This document shows positions 7,446 through 16,989 of a stretch of 64,000 nucleotides of DNA, in pieces. The position numbers and the translations under genes are program-made. The stretch's first letter is position 1. The number at the start of each line of letters is the position of its first letter. The stretch lies in contig NC_014207.1 in the NCBI RefSeq assembly GCF_000093025.1, positions 310,001 through 374,000 on the forward strand. Direction: 5' to 3'. The notes beneath the pieces were generated by a model that was not told the origin of the DNA, searched no databases, and was given only the letters and a program-made list of their open reading frames with translations. Origin of the DNA: Methylotenera versatilis 301. Lineage in GTDB: Bacteria; Pseudomonadota; Gammaproteobacteria; Burkholderiales; Methylophilaceae.

Positions 7446-9020
7446 ATGCAAGAAGAAGATATTCCCTTATTAACAGAAGTGCACGTCAAATCTGCACAAT
7501 CTATTAAGCCGATCAATATCACTGCAGACTTGATTGCAGAGCTGACTGCGCAAATTAGGCCGCAATTAAAGCTGCAGCTTGAGGAAGAAATTGAACATGC
7601 CGTCATACAGAAGTTTAAAAAACGCATGCATGATGATTTACTTCACGAGTCAGCAGAGATACAAAAAGCGAGTCAGAATTTTCTTGCTGATGCGCTGAAA
7701 GAGCAGTATGAATTGCAATCGCAACTGCTAGAAGATAAATCTAATGCGATTCAAGAGTTGGCTAGTACTAGATTAACACAGCATATCAACGAAGAACTCA
7801 ACACCTCGCAGCAGGCTAGCCATGCCAGCTTGATGGAAACTATTCATACCGCTATTGTTCAGGCACAACAAACTTCGGTTGAACAAATCAAAGATTCAGT
7901 AGCGCAGGAAGTTAGTCACGCCGTGGCAAGCGCGCAGCAGGCGGTTATGGAGAATAGTGCTGTGTATGTGGATAAAGTGAGAGCAGACTTAGCCACAGAA
8001 ATTCCTAAAATGATGCATGCAAATGCAGACATTATCAAAGCTGACTTAGCTAATATTTTAAGTGAAATGCAGGCTAGAGGTTTGGACGAAATGCAAGCCA
8101 AACTTAGCCAAGTAATGCCCATGATGGAGCAAGCCGTTACTAAGCAGTTTGAAGCAAACTTAGCCAATTTAGAAAGTAATGCGCTTGAAAGCGCTACTCA
8201 AGTTTTGCAATCAAGTGCTAACTTAGCCAAATCTGACTTGGAAAGCGCGTTGGGTCAGATGCATGAAAATGGGATGGCCGAGGTGCAGGCTAAGCTCGCC
8301 GCTGCATTGCCAGCTATGGAGCAGGTACTGACGAACCGGGTGCAGGAAACTTTAAAAACTTTGGAAACTGCAACGATTGAAAATACAACTCAGGTAGCGA
8401 CTAACTTGAAGTCGGATTTAGATAACGCTCTAGTGCAAATGCAAGCGCAGGGCATTGCCGAAGTGCAAGCGAAACTCATTGGTGCGTTACCTATGTTGCA
8501 AGACTCGTTAACGGAAAAGTTGCAGACAACTTTATCTGGGCTAGAAACCAAAACAGTAGAAGATGCCAGCCATGCATTACAAGATAAAATAACGCGCCTG
8601 CATGAAGACATTTTAACTGAGCATCAGAATAATCTGGCGCGTGAATTGTCAACGATTTATCAAGGCCTGACTGCGCAATCGCATACTGAGCTCACGATTT
8701 ATTTGGATGCGTTGCAATTGAAATCTAAACAGCAGCTGGATAAAGAAGTCAGCGAAGCTTTTCCATTGCTATATCAAGGCTTGGCTAGTGAGTTAACCGC
8801 AAGCATAAAACAAGATTTTGTGGGAATGGCAGATGCAAGCAAGCAAGAATTCAAGCAAACGCTAAATGCAGAATTGCCTGAAGTTGAGCAAGCGTTAGCC
8901 AATAAGGTTCAGGAAATACTGAGTGTTGAAGTGCCAAGAATCGAGCAGCTAGTCAGCGCAAACATTAAGGCTGAAATAGAAAAGCTATTAGATTCCGTAC
9001 GCTTGATTTTTAGTAAGTAG
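7446..9020 (+). CDS. Long coiled-coil protein with about 60-residue internal repeats, function unknown
   Basis: A 524-residue, Ala/Gln/Glu/Leu-rich protein that is predicted to be almost entirely alpha-helical, with no signal peptide or transmembrane helix. A short N-terminal segment (EEDIPLLTEV) resembles a linear peptide motif. From about residue 198 there are three tandem copies of a 60-64-residue unit starting at residues 198, 262 and 322. Each has the core K-(A/S)-D-L-x-x-x-L-x-x-M-x-x-x-G-(L/M/I)-x-E-(M/V)-Q-A-K-L, followed by MEQ/LQD and a heptad-like stretch. The remainder has related heptads. It lies 57 bases after holC with an ATG at 7446. Possible roles are a scaffold or a filament-forming or nucleoid/replisome-associated protein; none can be proven from sequence. 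Confidence 0.8.
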   Translation: MQEEDIPLLTEVHVKSAQSIKPINITADLIAELTAQIRPQLKLQLEEEIEHAVIQKFKKRMHDDLLHESAEIQKASQNFLADALKEQYELQSQLLEDKSNAIQELASTRLTQHINEELNTSQQASHASLMETIHTAIVQAQQTSVEQIKDSVAQEVSHAVASAQQAVMENSAVYVDKVRADLATEIPKMMHANADIIKADLANILSEMQARGLDEMQAKLSQVMPMMEQAVTKQFEANLANLESNALESATQVLQSSANLAKSDLESALGQMHENGMAEVQAKLAAALPAMEQVLTNRVQETLKTLETATIENTTQVATNLKSDLDNALVQMQAQGIAEVQAKLIGALPMLQDSLTEKLQTTLSGLETKTVEDASHALQDKITRLHEDILTEHQNNLARELSTIYQGLTAQSHTELTIYLDALQLKSKQQLDKEVSEAFPLLYQGLASELTASIKQDFVGMADASKQEFKQTLNAELPEVEQALANKVQEILSVEVPRIEQLVSANIKAEIEKLLDSVRLIFSK

Positions 9021-9048
9021 GCTTTGCTTGGTAGGATTACTAAAGTCC

Positions 9049-9435
9049 TTAAGCAACGCCGTCAAGTAAAGCTTGGTATGCCTCGGCAGATAACAGGGTC
9101 TTGCTCACATCATCGTCACTCGGCTTATATTTAAATATCCATGCTTGATATGGTTTTTCATTGATTAACTCTGGTGAGTTAATCAACTCTTGATTGATTT
9201 CAATCACTTCACCATTAACCAAAGCGTGTAAATCCGAACCTGTTTTTACTGATTCAACGAGGCCGCAAGGTTGTCCTGCCACTAGCTTAGTGCCAATTGC
9301 AGGGGCTTCTATAAACACAATATCCCCCAGTAAATCCTGCGCGTAGTCTGTAATGCCAGCCTCCCATGCGCCATCAGTCGATGCTTTAGTCCATAAATGT
9401 TCGTTGCTGTATAGAATAGTCTTTGGAATTTGCAT
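9049..9435 (-). CDS. gcvH: Glycine cleavage system H protein (lone gene)
   Basis: A 128-residue lipoyl-domain protein. The lipoylation site is ESVKTGSDL with Lys64 as the acceptor, within the H-protein pattern (NEHLWTK at the start, GITDYAQDLLGDIVFIEAP, PCGLVESVK, NGEVIEIN, and a C-terminal PYQAWIFKYKP). The H protein shuttles the methylamine intermediate of glycine between GcvP, GcvT and Lpd, and in some bacteria serves as a lipoyl carrier. No gcvT, gcvP or lpd is next to it. It is convergent with the coiled-coil gene, ending 28 bases from it, and divergent from pbpG. Confidence 0.9.
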   Translation of the reverse strand: MQIPKTILYSNEHLWTKASTDGAWEAGITDYAQDLLGDIVFIEAPAIGTKLVAGQPCGLVESVKTGSDLHALVNGEVIEINQELINSPELINEKPYQAWIFKYKPSDDDVSKTLLSAEAYQALLDGVA

Positions 9436-9638
9436 TTTGGGTGCTCTGAAAATAACTGCTTAATGATGAATAAGCCTGTGATTATATTGTTAATTATAGA
9501 ATTATGAAAATGAAATTCATGCATAATGAACCCTTAAATTAAGAGTATTATCAAAGATAAACATTTTTAATGACAAAGCTAAAGTTTTTATATAGAATTA
9601 TCTCGTAACTCTATGACGTAAAAGAAACTAATTTATTT

Positions 9639-10670
9639 ATGCGCAAACTTATACTACTTTATACCGCCTTGACACTAAGCTTGTCGCCCATGCTTTCGTA
9701 CGCGGCTGCAAAAAAAACGCATAAGCATGTGGTATCTCACATCAAAGTGTCGCATACCAAATATCAAAAAAATAAAGCCGGCAACTATGACCTTGCAAAA
9801 TATAAGCTGAATAGAAATGTCGCTGGTGTTAAAAAATCAAGAGTACACGTTCAGAAAGTAAGCATGTCGGTGCCACGGGCCTACGACGGTAGTGGACCAT
9901 TAGAGCTAGCTTCATCTAAAGCCTTAGTGATTAATCAGCTGACTGGTGAAATCATCTACGCAAAAAATACCAATCAATCTACGCCCATCGCCTCTGTCAC
10001 TAAGTTGATGACGGCAATGGTGATGTTAGACGCACATTTACCGATGGACGATTTGTTGTTTATCGGTGATGAAGATGTTGATTATCTAAAACGCACACAT
10101 TCTAGATTAAATGTAGGTACTCAGCTTACTCGTGGCGAGCTTTTGCAGCTTGCTCTGATGTCGTCAGAGAATCGTGCGGCTTCTGCATTAGCGCGTAATT
10201 ACCCAGGTGGTATTGGCGCATTCATGGTGGCGATGAATCGTAAAGCTGAAGTATTGGGTATGAAATCTACACGTTTCTATGATGCTACAGGCTTAGATAG
10301 CAACAATGTTTCTACCGCAGAAGATTTAGTGAAAATGGTGAATGCTGCATACCATTACCCTGAAATTCGTCAAGTAACTACAACAGCTTCACAAGAAATT
10401 ACATTGTATGGTCGTGAAAATCCAATTAACTTTGTGAATACTAATTCACTAGTACGCGGTAGTGATTGGGTGATAGGTTTGTCTAAAACTGGCTTTATCA
10501 ATGAAGCCGGGCGCTGCTTAGTGATGCAAGCAGAAATCTCTGGTCAGCCTATGATTATTGTTTTGTTGGATTCAGCAGGCAAGCAGTCACGTATTGGTGA
10601 TGCTAATAGAATTCGTAAATGGATAGAGTATAACGATACTGGCTCATTGGGCGAGAATGTTAGCGGTTAA
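9639..10670 (+). CDS. pbpG: D-alanyl-D-alanine endopeptidase (PBP7-like, S11)
   Basis: A 343-residue low-molecular-weight penicillin-binding protein. It has a signal peptide (about residues 1-23, ending SYAA), then a basic, His/Lys-rich linker (residues 24-75) that may bind the wall. The S11 catalytic domain has SVTK at residues 119-122 (nucleophile Ser119), SEN at 176-178 and KTG at 283-285. The family cleaves D-Ala-DAP crosslinks in the periplasm. The start codon is ATG 9639. A strong hairpin terminator follows at 10686. Confidence 0.92.
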   Translation: MRKLILLYTALTLSLSPMLSYAAAKKTHKHVVSHIKVSHTKYQKNKAGNYDLAKYKLNRNVAGVKKSRVHVQKVSMSVPRAYDGSGPLELASSKALVINQLTGEIIYAKNTNQSTPIASVTKLMTAMVMLDAHLPMDDLLFIGDEDVDYLKRTHSRLNVGTQLTRGELLQLALMSSENRAASALARNYPGGIGAFMVAMNRKAEVLGMKSTRFYDATGLDSNNVSTAEDLVKMVNAAYHYPEIRQVTTTASQEITLYGRENPINFVNTNSLVRGSDWVIGLSKTGFINEAGRCLVMQAEISGQPMIIVLLDSAGKQSRIGDANRIRKWIEYNDTGSLGENVSG

Positions 10671-10685
10671 ACAAGAAATACGAGC

Positions 10686-10720
10686 AATAAAAAAGCGGCT
10701 AAAAAGCCGCTTTTTTATTG
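10686..10720. terminator. Bidirectional rho-independent terminator between pbpG and topA
   Basis: The stem AAAAAAGCGGCT / AGCCGCTTTTTT has a tiny A-rich loop, an A-run on the left and a T-run on the right. It therefore works in both directions, ending rightward pbpG and leftward topA. Confidence 0.9.
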
Positions 10721-10772
10721 CCGAAAACTAGTTAGCTCCTAGATTATTGAGCCTAAGATTATTGGTCTAAGG

Positions 10773-13364
10773 CTATTGAACGGCAGCTTTTTTAGCAGCA
10801 GGTTTCTTCGTTGCGGTCTTAGTTGCCGCTGGTTTTTTAGCCGTGGCTTTAGCTGCAGCGGGTTTTTTTGCAGGTGCTTTTTTCGCAGTTGGCTTTTTCG
10901 TAGTCGTCTTTTTGGCTGGCGCTTCTTTTTGCGCTTTAGCCATCAATAATTCCAAAGCTTCATCCAAAGTTAGCGATTCAGGTTCTACGCTTTTTGGCAG
11001 CGTTGCACGAATCTTGCCGTGTTGCACATAAGGACCGTAGCGACCTGCAAACACTTCAATCTGACCATCTTCAGTTGGATGGTTGCCTAAAGTGGCTAAT
11101 GGCGCTGGGCCAGTATGAGCTGCCGCTAATAAGGCTACTGCGCCATCTAGATCAATGGTAAATACGCTGTCAGTTTTTGGGATCGATTTGAATTTAGCAT
11201 CGTGATTCACGTAAGGCCCAAAACGACCAATATTAGCCACAATCTTTTTATTCGTGACTGGATGTAAACCAAGGTCACGTGGTAAAGATAGCACCATTTT
11301 CGCGGTTTCTAAATTCATATCCGCTAGTGAGATTTCTTTAGGTACGCTGACGCGTTTTGGTTTCTTTTTGTCACCTTCAACGGCTAAACCCAGTTGTAAA
11401 TAAGGGCCGTATGGGCCATTCATCAGCATGATTTCTTTGCCAGATTCATCATCGTTACCAATGATGATTGGATCGCTACCAACTTGTGCTGCGCCATTTA
11501 AGCTGCGTTTGTAATCACATTTAGGTTCGTCGTTATAGCCTGTACAACCGATAAATGTGCCAAAACGGCTAAGTTGTTTTTGTAGCGGCTTGCCACATTT
11601 AGGACAAGCTTCATCAATCAACTCATTACCTGGGCGCTCAACATCTGCTTTGCTGAGTAATTGTTGGTTGAAACCTTGCCAAAATTCCGCCATAAGCGGT
11701 AACCACTCACGCTCCCCCTCGGCAACGCTATCAAGCGCATCTTCGAGGTTGGCGGTGAAGCCGTAATCCACATATTTGGTGAAGTGCTCTGTGAGAAACT
11801 TATTCACCACACGTCCAACATCAGTCGGCGTAAAGCGTTTTTTGTCTAATAATACATATTCACGGTCTTGAAGCGTACTAATGATGCTTGCGTAAGTAGA
11901 AGGGCGACCAATACCGTACTCTTCTAAAATCTTGACTAAGCTCGCCTCACCATAACGCGGTGGTGGCTCGGTGAAATGCTGGTCACCGTAGATTTTTTCA
12001 ACGGTCAGCACTTCGCCAGTTTCAAGGTGTGGAAGTTTGCTTTCGCCTTCCTCTTCCTCATCGTCAGTACCTTCCATGTAAACCGCGATAAAACCTGGAA
12101 ATACTAGGGTTTGACCAGAAGCACGGAATAAATTGGCATCAGAACCTACGCTTAAATCTACGCTCACTGCATCAAATTTAGCAGGCGCCATTTGGCAAGC
12201 CAATGCGCGTTTCCAAATCATTTCATACAGTTTAAATTGCTCGTCTGTTAAGTATTGGCGAACGCTAGCAGGTGTACGGCTAATGTCGGTTGGGCGAATC
12301 GCCTCATGGGCTTCTTGCGCACTTTTTGATTTAGTCTTGTATTGAATGGCAGCTTTTGGCAAGTACTCTGCATCAAAATTCTTTTTCACGTAATCACGAA
12401 TCTGCGCAATGGCCTCAGCTGCAATGCTGAATGAGTCGGTACGCATGTAAGTAATCAAACCCACAGTACCGCTGCCTACGTCCATACCTTCATAAAGCTG
12501 CTGCGCGACACGCATGGCACGTGAAGTCGTAAAGCCTAATTTACGCACGGCTTCTTGTTGCAGCGTGGATGTTGTGAATGGTGCAGCAGGGCTGCGGCTA
12601 CGTTGTTTCTTTTCAACACGTGAAACGGTTGTTTTACCTGCGCTGGCGAGTAATAATTTGCCAACAATGTCAGATTGTTGGTCATGGTTAATCACCGTGA
12701 ATTGCTCAACTTTTTGATTGTTGAGCTGTATTAGTTTCGCCGTGAAGCCATGACTATGTTTTAAAGCATCTAAATGAATAGACCAGTACTCTTGTGATTT
12801 AAACGCTTCAATCTCAAGCTCACGCTCAACAATTAAGCGTAGCGCGGGGCTTTGTACTCGTCCTGCAGATAGTCCACGACGGATTTTTTTCCACAATAGC
12901 GGTGATAAATTAAAGCCTACCAAGTAATCTAAAGCACGGCGAGCTTGCTGTGCGTTGACCATAGGCATAGAGATGTCGCGCGGCTCGGCGATGGCGTGTT
13001 CAACTGCACTTTTGGTGATTTCATGAAACACGACACGTTTCATGACTTTATTTTTAAGTAAGTTCTTAGACTTTAAAATTTCGGCAATATGCCATGAAAT
13101 CGCTTCACCTTCGCGGTCCGGATCGGTTGCGAGATAGATGCTATCAGCACTTTTCACAGCCTTGGCAATTGCGTCTACATGTTTACTGTTACGCTCAATA
13201 ATGTCGTATTTCATGGCGAAATCATTGGCGGTATCAACCGCACCATTTTTCGGAATCAAGTCGCGCACATGTCCGTAAGAGGCAAGCACTTCAAAGTCGC
13301 TACCAAGATATTTCTTGAGCGTTTTTGCTTTGGAAGGAGATTCAACAATTAACAGTTTGGACAT
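10773..13364 (-). CDS. topA: DNA topoisomerase I with Lys/Ala-rich C-terminal tail
   Basis: An 863-residue type IA topoisomerase that relaxes negative supercoils. The Toprim domain carries Glu8 (IVESPSKAKT) and DPDREGE at 81-87. The active-site Tyr306 is in GLITYMRTD. One C4 zinc-ribbon motif is visible (CPKCGKPL ... GCTGY ... CDYK), followed by repeat domains with RFGPYV / RYGPYVQ motifs. The last 54 residues (about 810-863) are a low-complexity tail of KKPA/AKK units resembling histone H1 tails. The ATG is at 13364. It is downstream of ttcA on the same strand, with a 140-base gap. Confidence 0.96.
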   Translation of the reverse strand: MSKLLIVESPSKAKTLKKYLGSDFEVLASYGHVRDLIPKNGAVDTANDFAMKYDIIERNSKHVDAIAKAVKSADSIYLATDPDREGEAISWHIAEILKSKNLLKNKVMKRVVFHEITKSAVEHAIAEPRDISMPMVNAQQARRALDYLVGFNLSPLLWKKIRRGLSAGRVQSPALRLIVERELEIEAFKSQEYWSIHLDALKHSHGFTAKLIQLNNQKVEQFTVINHDQQSDIVGKLLLASAGKTTVSRVEKKQRSRSPAAPFTTSTLQQEAVRKLGFTTSRAMRVAQQLYEGMDVGSGTVGLITYMRTDSFSIAAEAIAQIRDYVKKNFDAEYLPKAAIQYKTKSKSAQEAHEAIRPTDISRTPASVRQYLTDEQFKLYEMIWKRALACQMAPAKFDAVSVDLSVGSDANLFRASGQTLVFPGFIAVYMEGTDDEEEEGESKLPHLETGEVLTVEKIYGDQHFTEPPPRYGEASLVKILEEYGIGRPSTYASIISTLQDREYVLLDKKRFTPTDVGRVVNKFLTEHFTKYVDYGFTANLEDALDSVAEGEREWLPLMAEFWQGFNQQLLSKADVERPGNELIDEACPKCGKPLQKQLSRFGTFIGCTGYNDEPKCDYKRSLNGAAQVGSDPIIIGNDDESGKEIMLMNGPYGPYLQLGLAVEGDKKKPKRVSVPKEISLADMNLETAKMVLSLPRDLGLHPVTNKKIVANIGRFGPYVNHDAKFKSIPKTDSVFTIDLDGAVALLAAAHTGPAPLATLGNHPTEDGQIEVFAGRYGPYVQHGKIRATLPKSVEPESLTLDEALELLMAKAQKEAPAKKTTTKKPTAKKAPAKKPAAAKATAKKPAATKTATKKPAAKKAAVQ

Positions 13365-13504
13365 GCATGCCTAGAAGAATGAGTGATTAAATGGGCTGAA
13401 TTATAGAATTGCTAAGCTTACAACTCGGATAATAGCAAGGTAAATGGCTATAAGACAACAACTTACCGCACATACTACGCAAATTTATCGAATAATATGT
13501 AACA

Positions 13505-14410
13505 TTATGTGTTTCGAATAAATTCGATTCGTGTGCCATCAGTGCTATTTAAGCTTAGCGCTTCACTTTCCTTAGCGATGTCGCCGAAAAGCGGATCTTC
13601 GTCTTCTGGCTTGGCTTGGCTTAAGCCTTTAAAGTCATATAAATCAAAATCAGCCAAGTGTGAAGGCTCTACGTTGCCAATCGCACGGAAAATATTGTTA
13701 ATACGACCTGGTTGTTCGCGTTCCCAAGCTTGCAACATATCTTTTACTTTTTGACGTTGTAAATTTTCTTGACTGCCGCATAAATCGCATGGAATGATAG
13801 GGAACTCCATTTGGCGCGCGTAGCTGGCAATGTCTTTTTCGCTGCAATAGGCTAGTGGGCGAATCACGATATTTTGTTTGTCATTGGTTGAAAGCTTAGG
13901 CGGCATGGCTTTTAATTTCGCGCCAAAGAACATATTAAGGAATAGTGTTTCTACAATATCATCACGGTGGTGTCCAAGCGCAATTTTATTGGCGCCGAGT
14001 TTTTTTGCCGTGGTGTAAATAATGCCGCGACGCAAACGTGAGCATAGGCTACAAGTCGTTGCACCTTCAGGGATCTTCTCTTTTACTATTGAGTAAGTAT
14101 CCGCTTCTACAATACGGTAATCAATGCCAAGCTTTTCAAAGTAAGCAGGCAAAATGTCAGCAGGGAAGCCAGGCTGCTTTTGATCCAAATTCATGGCAAT
14201 GAGTTTGAAGTTAATCGGCGCACGCTCTTGCAGCGCTAGCAGTATCATCAGCATGGCGTGAGAATCCTTACCGCCACTCATGCACACCAGCACGGTATCG
14301 CCTTCTTCTATCATGTTGTAATCGCCAATCGCTTTGCCCGTGGCGCTAATCAGGCTATTGCGTAGCTTGATGAAGTTATTGGAATGGTTTGCTGGTAAGT
14401 GGTTAATCAT
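13505..14410 (-). CDS. ttcA: tRNA 2-thiocytidine(32) synthetase TtcA
   Basis: A 301-residue PP-loop ATPase that thiolates C32 of certain tRNAs, using a [4Fe-4S] cluster. The PP-loop is SGGKDS at residues 45-50. Paired CxxC motifs lie at Cys120/Cys123 (CSLC) and Cys208/Cys211 (CDLC). [16 protein letters not shown] is the conserved second nucleotide-binding segment. The C-terminal part reads [16 protein letters not shown]. The start at ATG 14410 is preceded by a 253-base spacer shared with the divergent GGDEF-EAL gene. Confidence 0.95.
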   Translation of the reverse strand: MINHLPANHSNNFIKLRNSLISATGKAIGDYNMIEEGDTVLVCMSGGKDSHAMLMILLALQERAPINFKLIAMNLDQKQPGFPADILPAYFEKLGIDYRIVEADTYSIVKEKIPEGATTCSLCSRLRRGIIYTTAKKLGANKIALGHHRDDIVETLFLNMFFGAKLKAMPPKLSTNDKQNIVIRPLAYCSEKDIASYARQMEFPIIPCDLCGSQENLQRQKVKDMLQAWEREQPGRINNIFRAIGNVEPSHLADFDLYDFKGLSQAKPEDEDPLFGDIAKESEALSLNSTDGTRIEFIRNT

Positions 14411-14663
14411 ATGTGCTCATTAATCTCTGCTATTCATCATGATTATAACGTAAGGCAGGCATTAGTTTCCTACCCTGTTTTACATTTTAAGCCGCAGCCC
14501 ATACTTGTAATTTAACAATGCTTTACAATTTTTTTGAATAAAACCATACATATATCTTATAGAGTTTGTAATTTTTGGTAGTCATTGCGCATTTACCACC
14601 CATGGCTGGCTTCATGTTGGATTGGTTTAACGAGTAAGCCTTGTTTATTCAAAGGGGCAGTTA

Positions 14664-16925
14664 ATGAAAATCATGGTTGATTGGAAAGCCTATTTAAGCT
14701 TAGGAGTTTTGTTCGTACTATTTTTGCCTTTAGCCAGTGAATTGGGTGTGCGCGAAATCTGGTGTTTTTCAATTTTCAGTTACGGCGTACTAGGCACTTA
14801 TTGGGGAGTAAGGTTCAATAAACCTGAAGTGCTTAGCCCATGGATTTATTTAGTGCTTGCCCTAACTTTGCAGTTTGTAGGTGCTCTTATTCAAGCCAAT
14901 AGTGATGCTAGCGGAGTATTTGGAGCTGGCTTGTCAGCAGCTGATGGTTTTTTGTTATTGGGGCATTTATGCTTCGCTGTCTCGTTGTGGCAATTTGCCA
15001 GCCAGCAACATCGAAAATTCCCAAAGCATGGCTTTTTTCAGGGCTGGATTATGGCAACCAGCTTGATATTAATTGGCTGGCAGTTTCTATTCTTACCTAC
15101 CATTGTCCAATATGGGTTCTCTATTCATCTTCCACAAACCTTCAGGATGATTTATCCGACAATGTCCTATGTAGAAATTGGCATACTGTTTTGGATGTGG
15201 GTAAGCAGCGAAGCTAATCAATCTAAAGCATTCATTTTTCTTGCAATGGCCACAATATTTTTTGCCGCTGGAGAGTCTTATTTTCACGGTACGAGCCGTA
15301 GTTTAGCCGTACCTAATAATTTAAATTTAATCTTATGGCTGTTAGCCTATATCAATTATGGTGCACTGGCTTTGCATCCAGAAATGAAGAAATTAGGAAT
15401 CCCTAAGCTGAGCGAAGAAAGTAGCCATGCCAATAATGTATTAACGTTGCTTTTGCCTTTGGTATTGTTATTGCCTCTCACACTACTGGTTATTTATTTT
15501 AAGGCGTTGCATCCAGCCACGATAGGTATTCTAGTTGGATTCTTTTTAGTCATCCTGCTTGGCTGGTACCAGCTTAGAGTATCCATGCAGAATATCATTC
15601 ATATGACGCAGCAATTAGAAACGCAAAATAGAACAGACTATCTAACAGGTATTCCGAATCGAAATCATATTGAACATGTGGTTGGCGCAAACATTGATAA
15701 TGTGAGTAAGCTTTATGGCCGAGGATATAACGGTTTACTCATTATTGATGTAGATGGCTTTAAAGCGATTAATAATACTTTTGGATTTAGTACTGGGGAT
15801 TATATTCTCAAGACTATTGCAGAAAATCTTTATGTGGATAGTCTTAAGAAAGGTTACCACTTTGCAAGAATCGATGGTGATGAATTCACATTATTGATGT
15901 GTAACATTAAAAATAGACAGGATATTCAAGCGCAAGCTTGGCATGTTCATCGATTGTTAGATAAGCCTATGAGCATCAATGGTATTCCGATTAAGATGGC
16001 CTTTAGTATAGGTATTTCGATAAGTTCGGCGTTCGAAAAATCAAGCTTTACCACTATGCTAAAAGAAAGCGAGCGCGCGTTAATGTGGGCAAAGAAAAGC
16101 CAATCTCAAGTAGAGGAGTATGATAAAAATAAAGATCTTGAAGAAGATCGAAGTTGGGTTTTGACTGATTTTCGTAGAGCTGTTGCTGAGCATCAGCTAA
16201 TAGTGTATTACCAACCTAAACTTCATATCAATAGTCAGAAAGTAACAGGGGTGGAGGCACTGATTAGGTGGCAACATCCAGAGCGCGGTTTATTAACTCC
16301 AGACAAATTCATGCAACAAATTGAGGAAACAGATTTAATTCACAGTCTATTTACTTTGGTCCTAAATGACACAACCAAACAATGGCGCATTTGGAAAGCG
16401 CAAGACTTAGAGATTTGTATTGCATTAAATGTGACGGCTAGGGATTTGATGAATTATGATTTAGCCAATGAAATTCGGGTTGCGTTGATACAAAATAATA
16501 TGCTGGCCATGTATATGGAAATTGAGCTCACCGAGTCAAGTGCGCTTTCCAATCCAGCTTACGCCAAAAAAGCGCTGACAAATTTAATGGATTTAGGCGT
16601 TAAAATTAGTATTGATGACTACGGAACTGGTTATAGCTCATTGCTGCATTTGCAGCAGCTACCGCTACATTATCTTAAAATCGACCAGCAATTTATTAGA
16701 GAAGTACTCAACGATAAATACAGTGAAACGATAGTCCGCTCCACAATTGAATTGGCGAAGAATTTAAACCTAGAAGTCATCGCCGAGGGGGTTGAGAATG
16801 TGGAGGTGTATCAACAACTCAAACATTTAGGCTGTTATGCGGCGCAGGGCACTTTACTTTCCAAAGCGATTCCAGCAGATAGCGTGATTGGCGTAATTAA
16901 GGCGATTGAGTCGGCTGCTTTTTGA
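14664..16925 (+). CDS. Membrane GGDEF-EAL cyclic-di-GMP signalling protein
   Basis: A 753-residue protein. Residues 1-305 contain about nine or ten hydrophobic helices with no recognised extracellular sensor. A GGDEF domain (about 320-485) begins with DYLTGIPNRN; its signature loop is DGDEF at 404-408 rather than GGDEF, and no upstream RxxD inhibitory site is seen. The EAL domain (about 495-750) keeps EAL (531-533), the ELTES Glu (about 621-624), DDYGTGYSS (from 651), Lys672 and EGVEN (708), so phosphodiesterase activity is likely. Net effect is probably c-di-GMP degradation, with the GGDEF domain possibly regulatory. The start is ATG 14664 after AAAGGGGCAG. Confidence 0.9.
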   Translation: MKIMVDWKAYLSLGVLFVLFLPLASELGVREIWCFSIFSYGVLGTYWGVRFNKPEVLSPWIYLVLALTLQFVGALIQANSDASGVFGAGLSAADGFLLLGHLCFAVSLWQFASQQHRKFPKHGFFQGWIMATSLILIGWQFLFLPTIVQYGFSIHLPQTFRMIYPTMSYVEIGILFWMWVSSEANQSKAFIFLAMATIFFAAGESYFHGTSRSLAVPNNLNLILWLLAYINYGALALHPEMKKLGIPKLSEESSHANNVLTLLLPLVLLLPLTLLVIYFKALHPATIGILVGFFLVILLGWYQLRVSMQNIIHMTQQLETQNRTDYLTGIPNRNHIEHVVGANIDNVSKLYGRGYNGLLIIDVDGFKAINNTFGFSTGDYILKTIAENLYVDSLKKGYHFARIDGDEFTLLMCNIKNRQDIQAQAWHVHRLLDKPMSINGIPIKMAFSIGISISSAFEKSSFTTMLKESERALMWAKKSQSQVEEYDKNKDLEEDRSWVLTDFRRAVAEHQLIVYYQPKLHINSQKVTGVEALIRWQHPERGLLTPDKFMQQIEETDLIHSLFTLVLNDTTKQWRIWKAQDLEICIALNVTARDLMNYDLANEIRVALIQNNMLAMYMEIELTESSALSNPAYAKKALTNLMDLGVKISIDDYGTGYSSLLHLQQLPLHYLKIDQQFIREVLNDKYSETIVRSTIELAKNLNLEVIAEGVENVEVYQQLKHLGCYAAQGTLLSKAIPADSVIGVIKAIESAAF

Positions 16926-16989
16926 GCCACTAGAGAATGATTTTACTCGCTAATTGACTAGCTCTGTGATGAGAGAATAAGCATTAGCC

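Noticed and set aside
14411-14663. Possible cyclic-di-GMP riboswitch before the GGDEF-EAL gene
   Set aside because: I could not find the conserved core of either known riboswitch class in this spacer.
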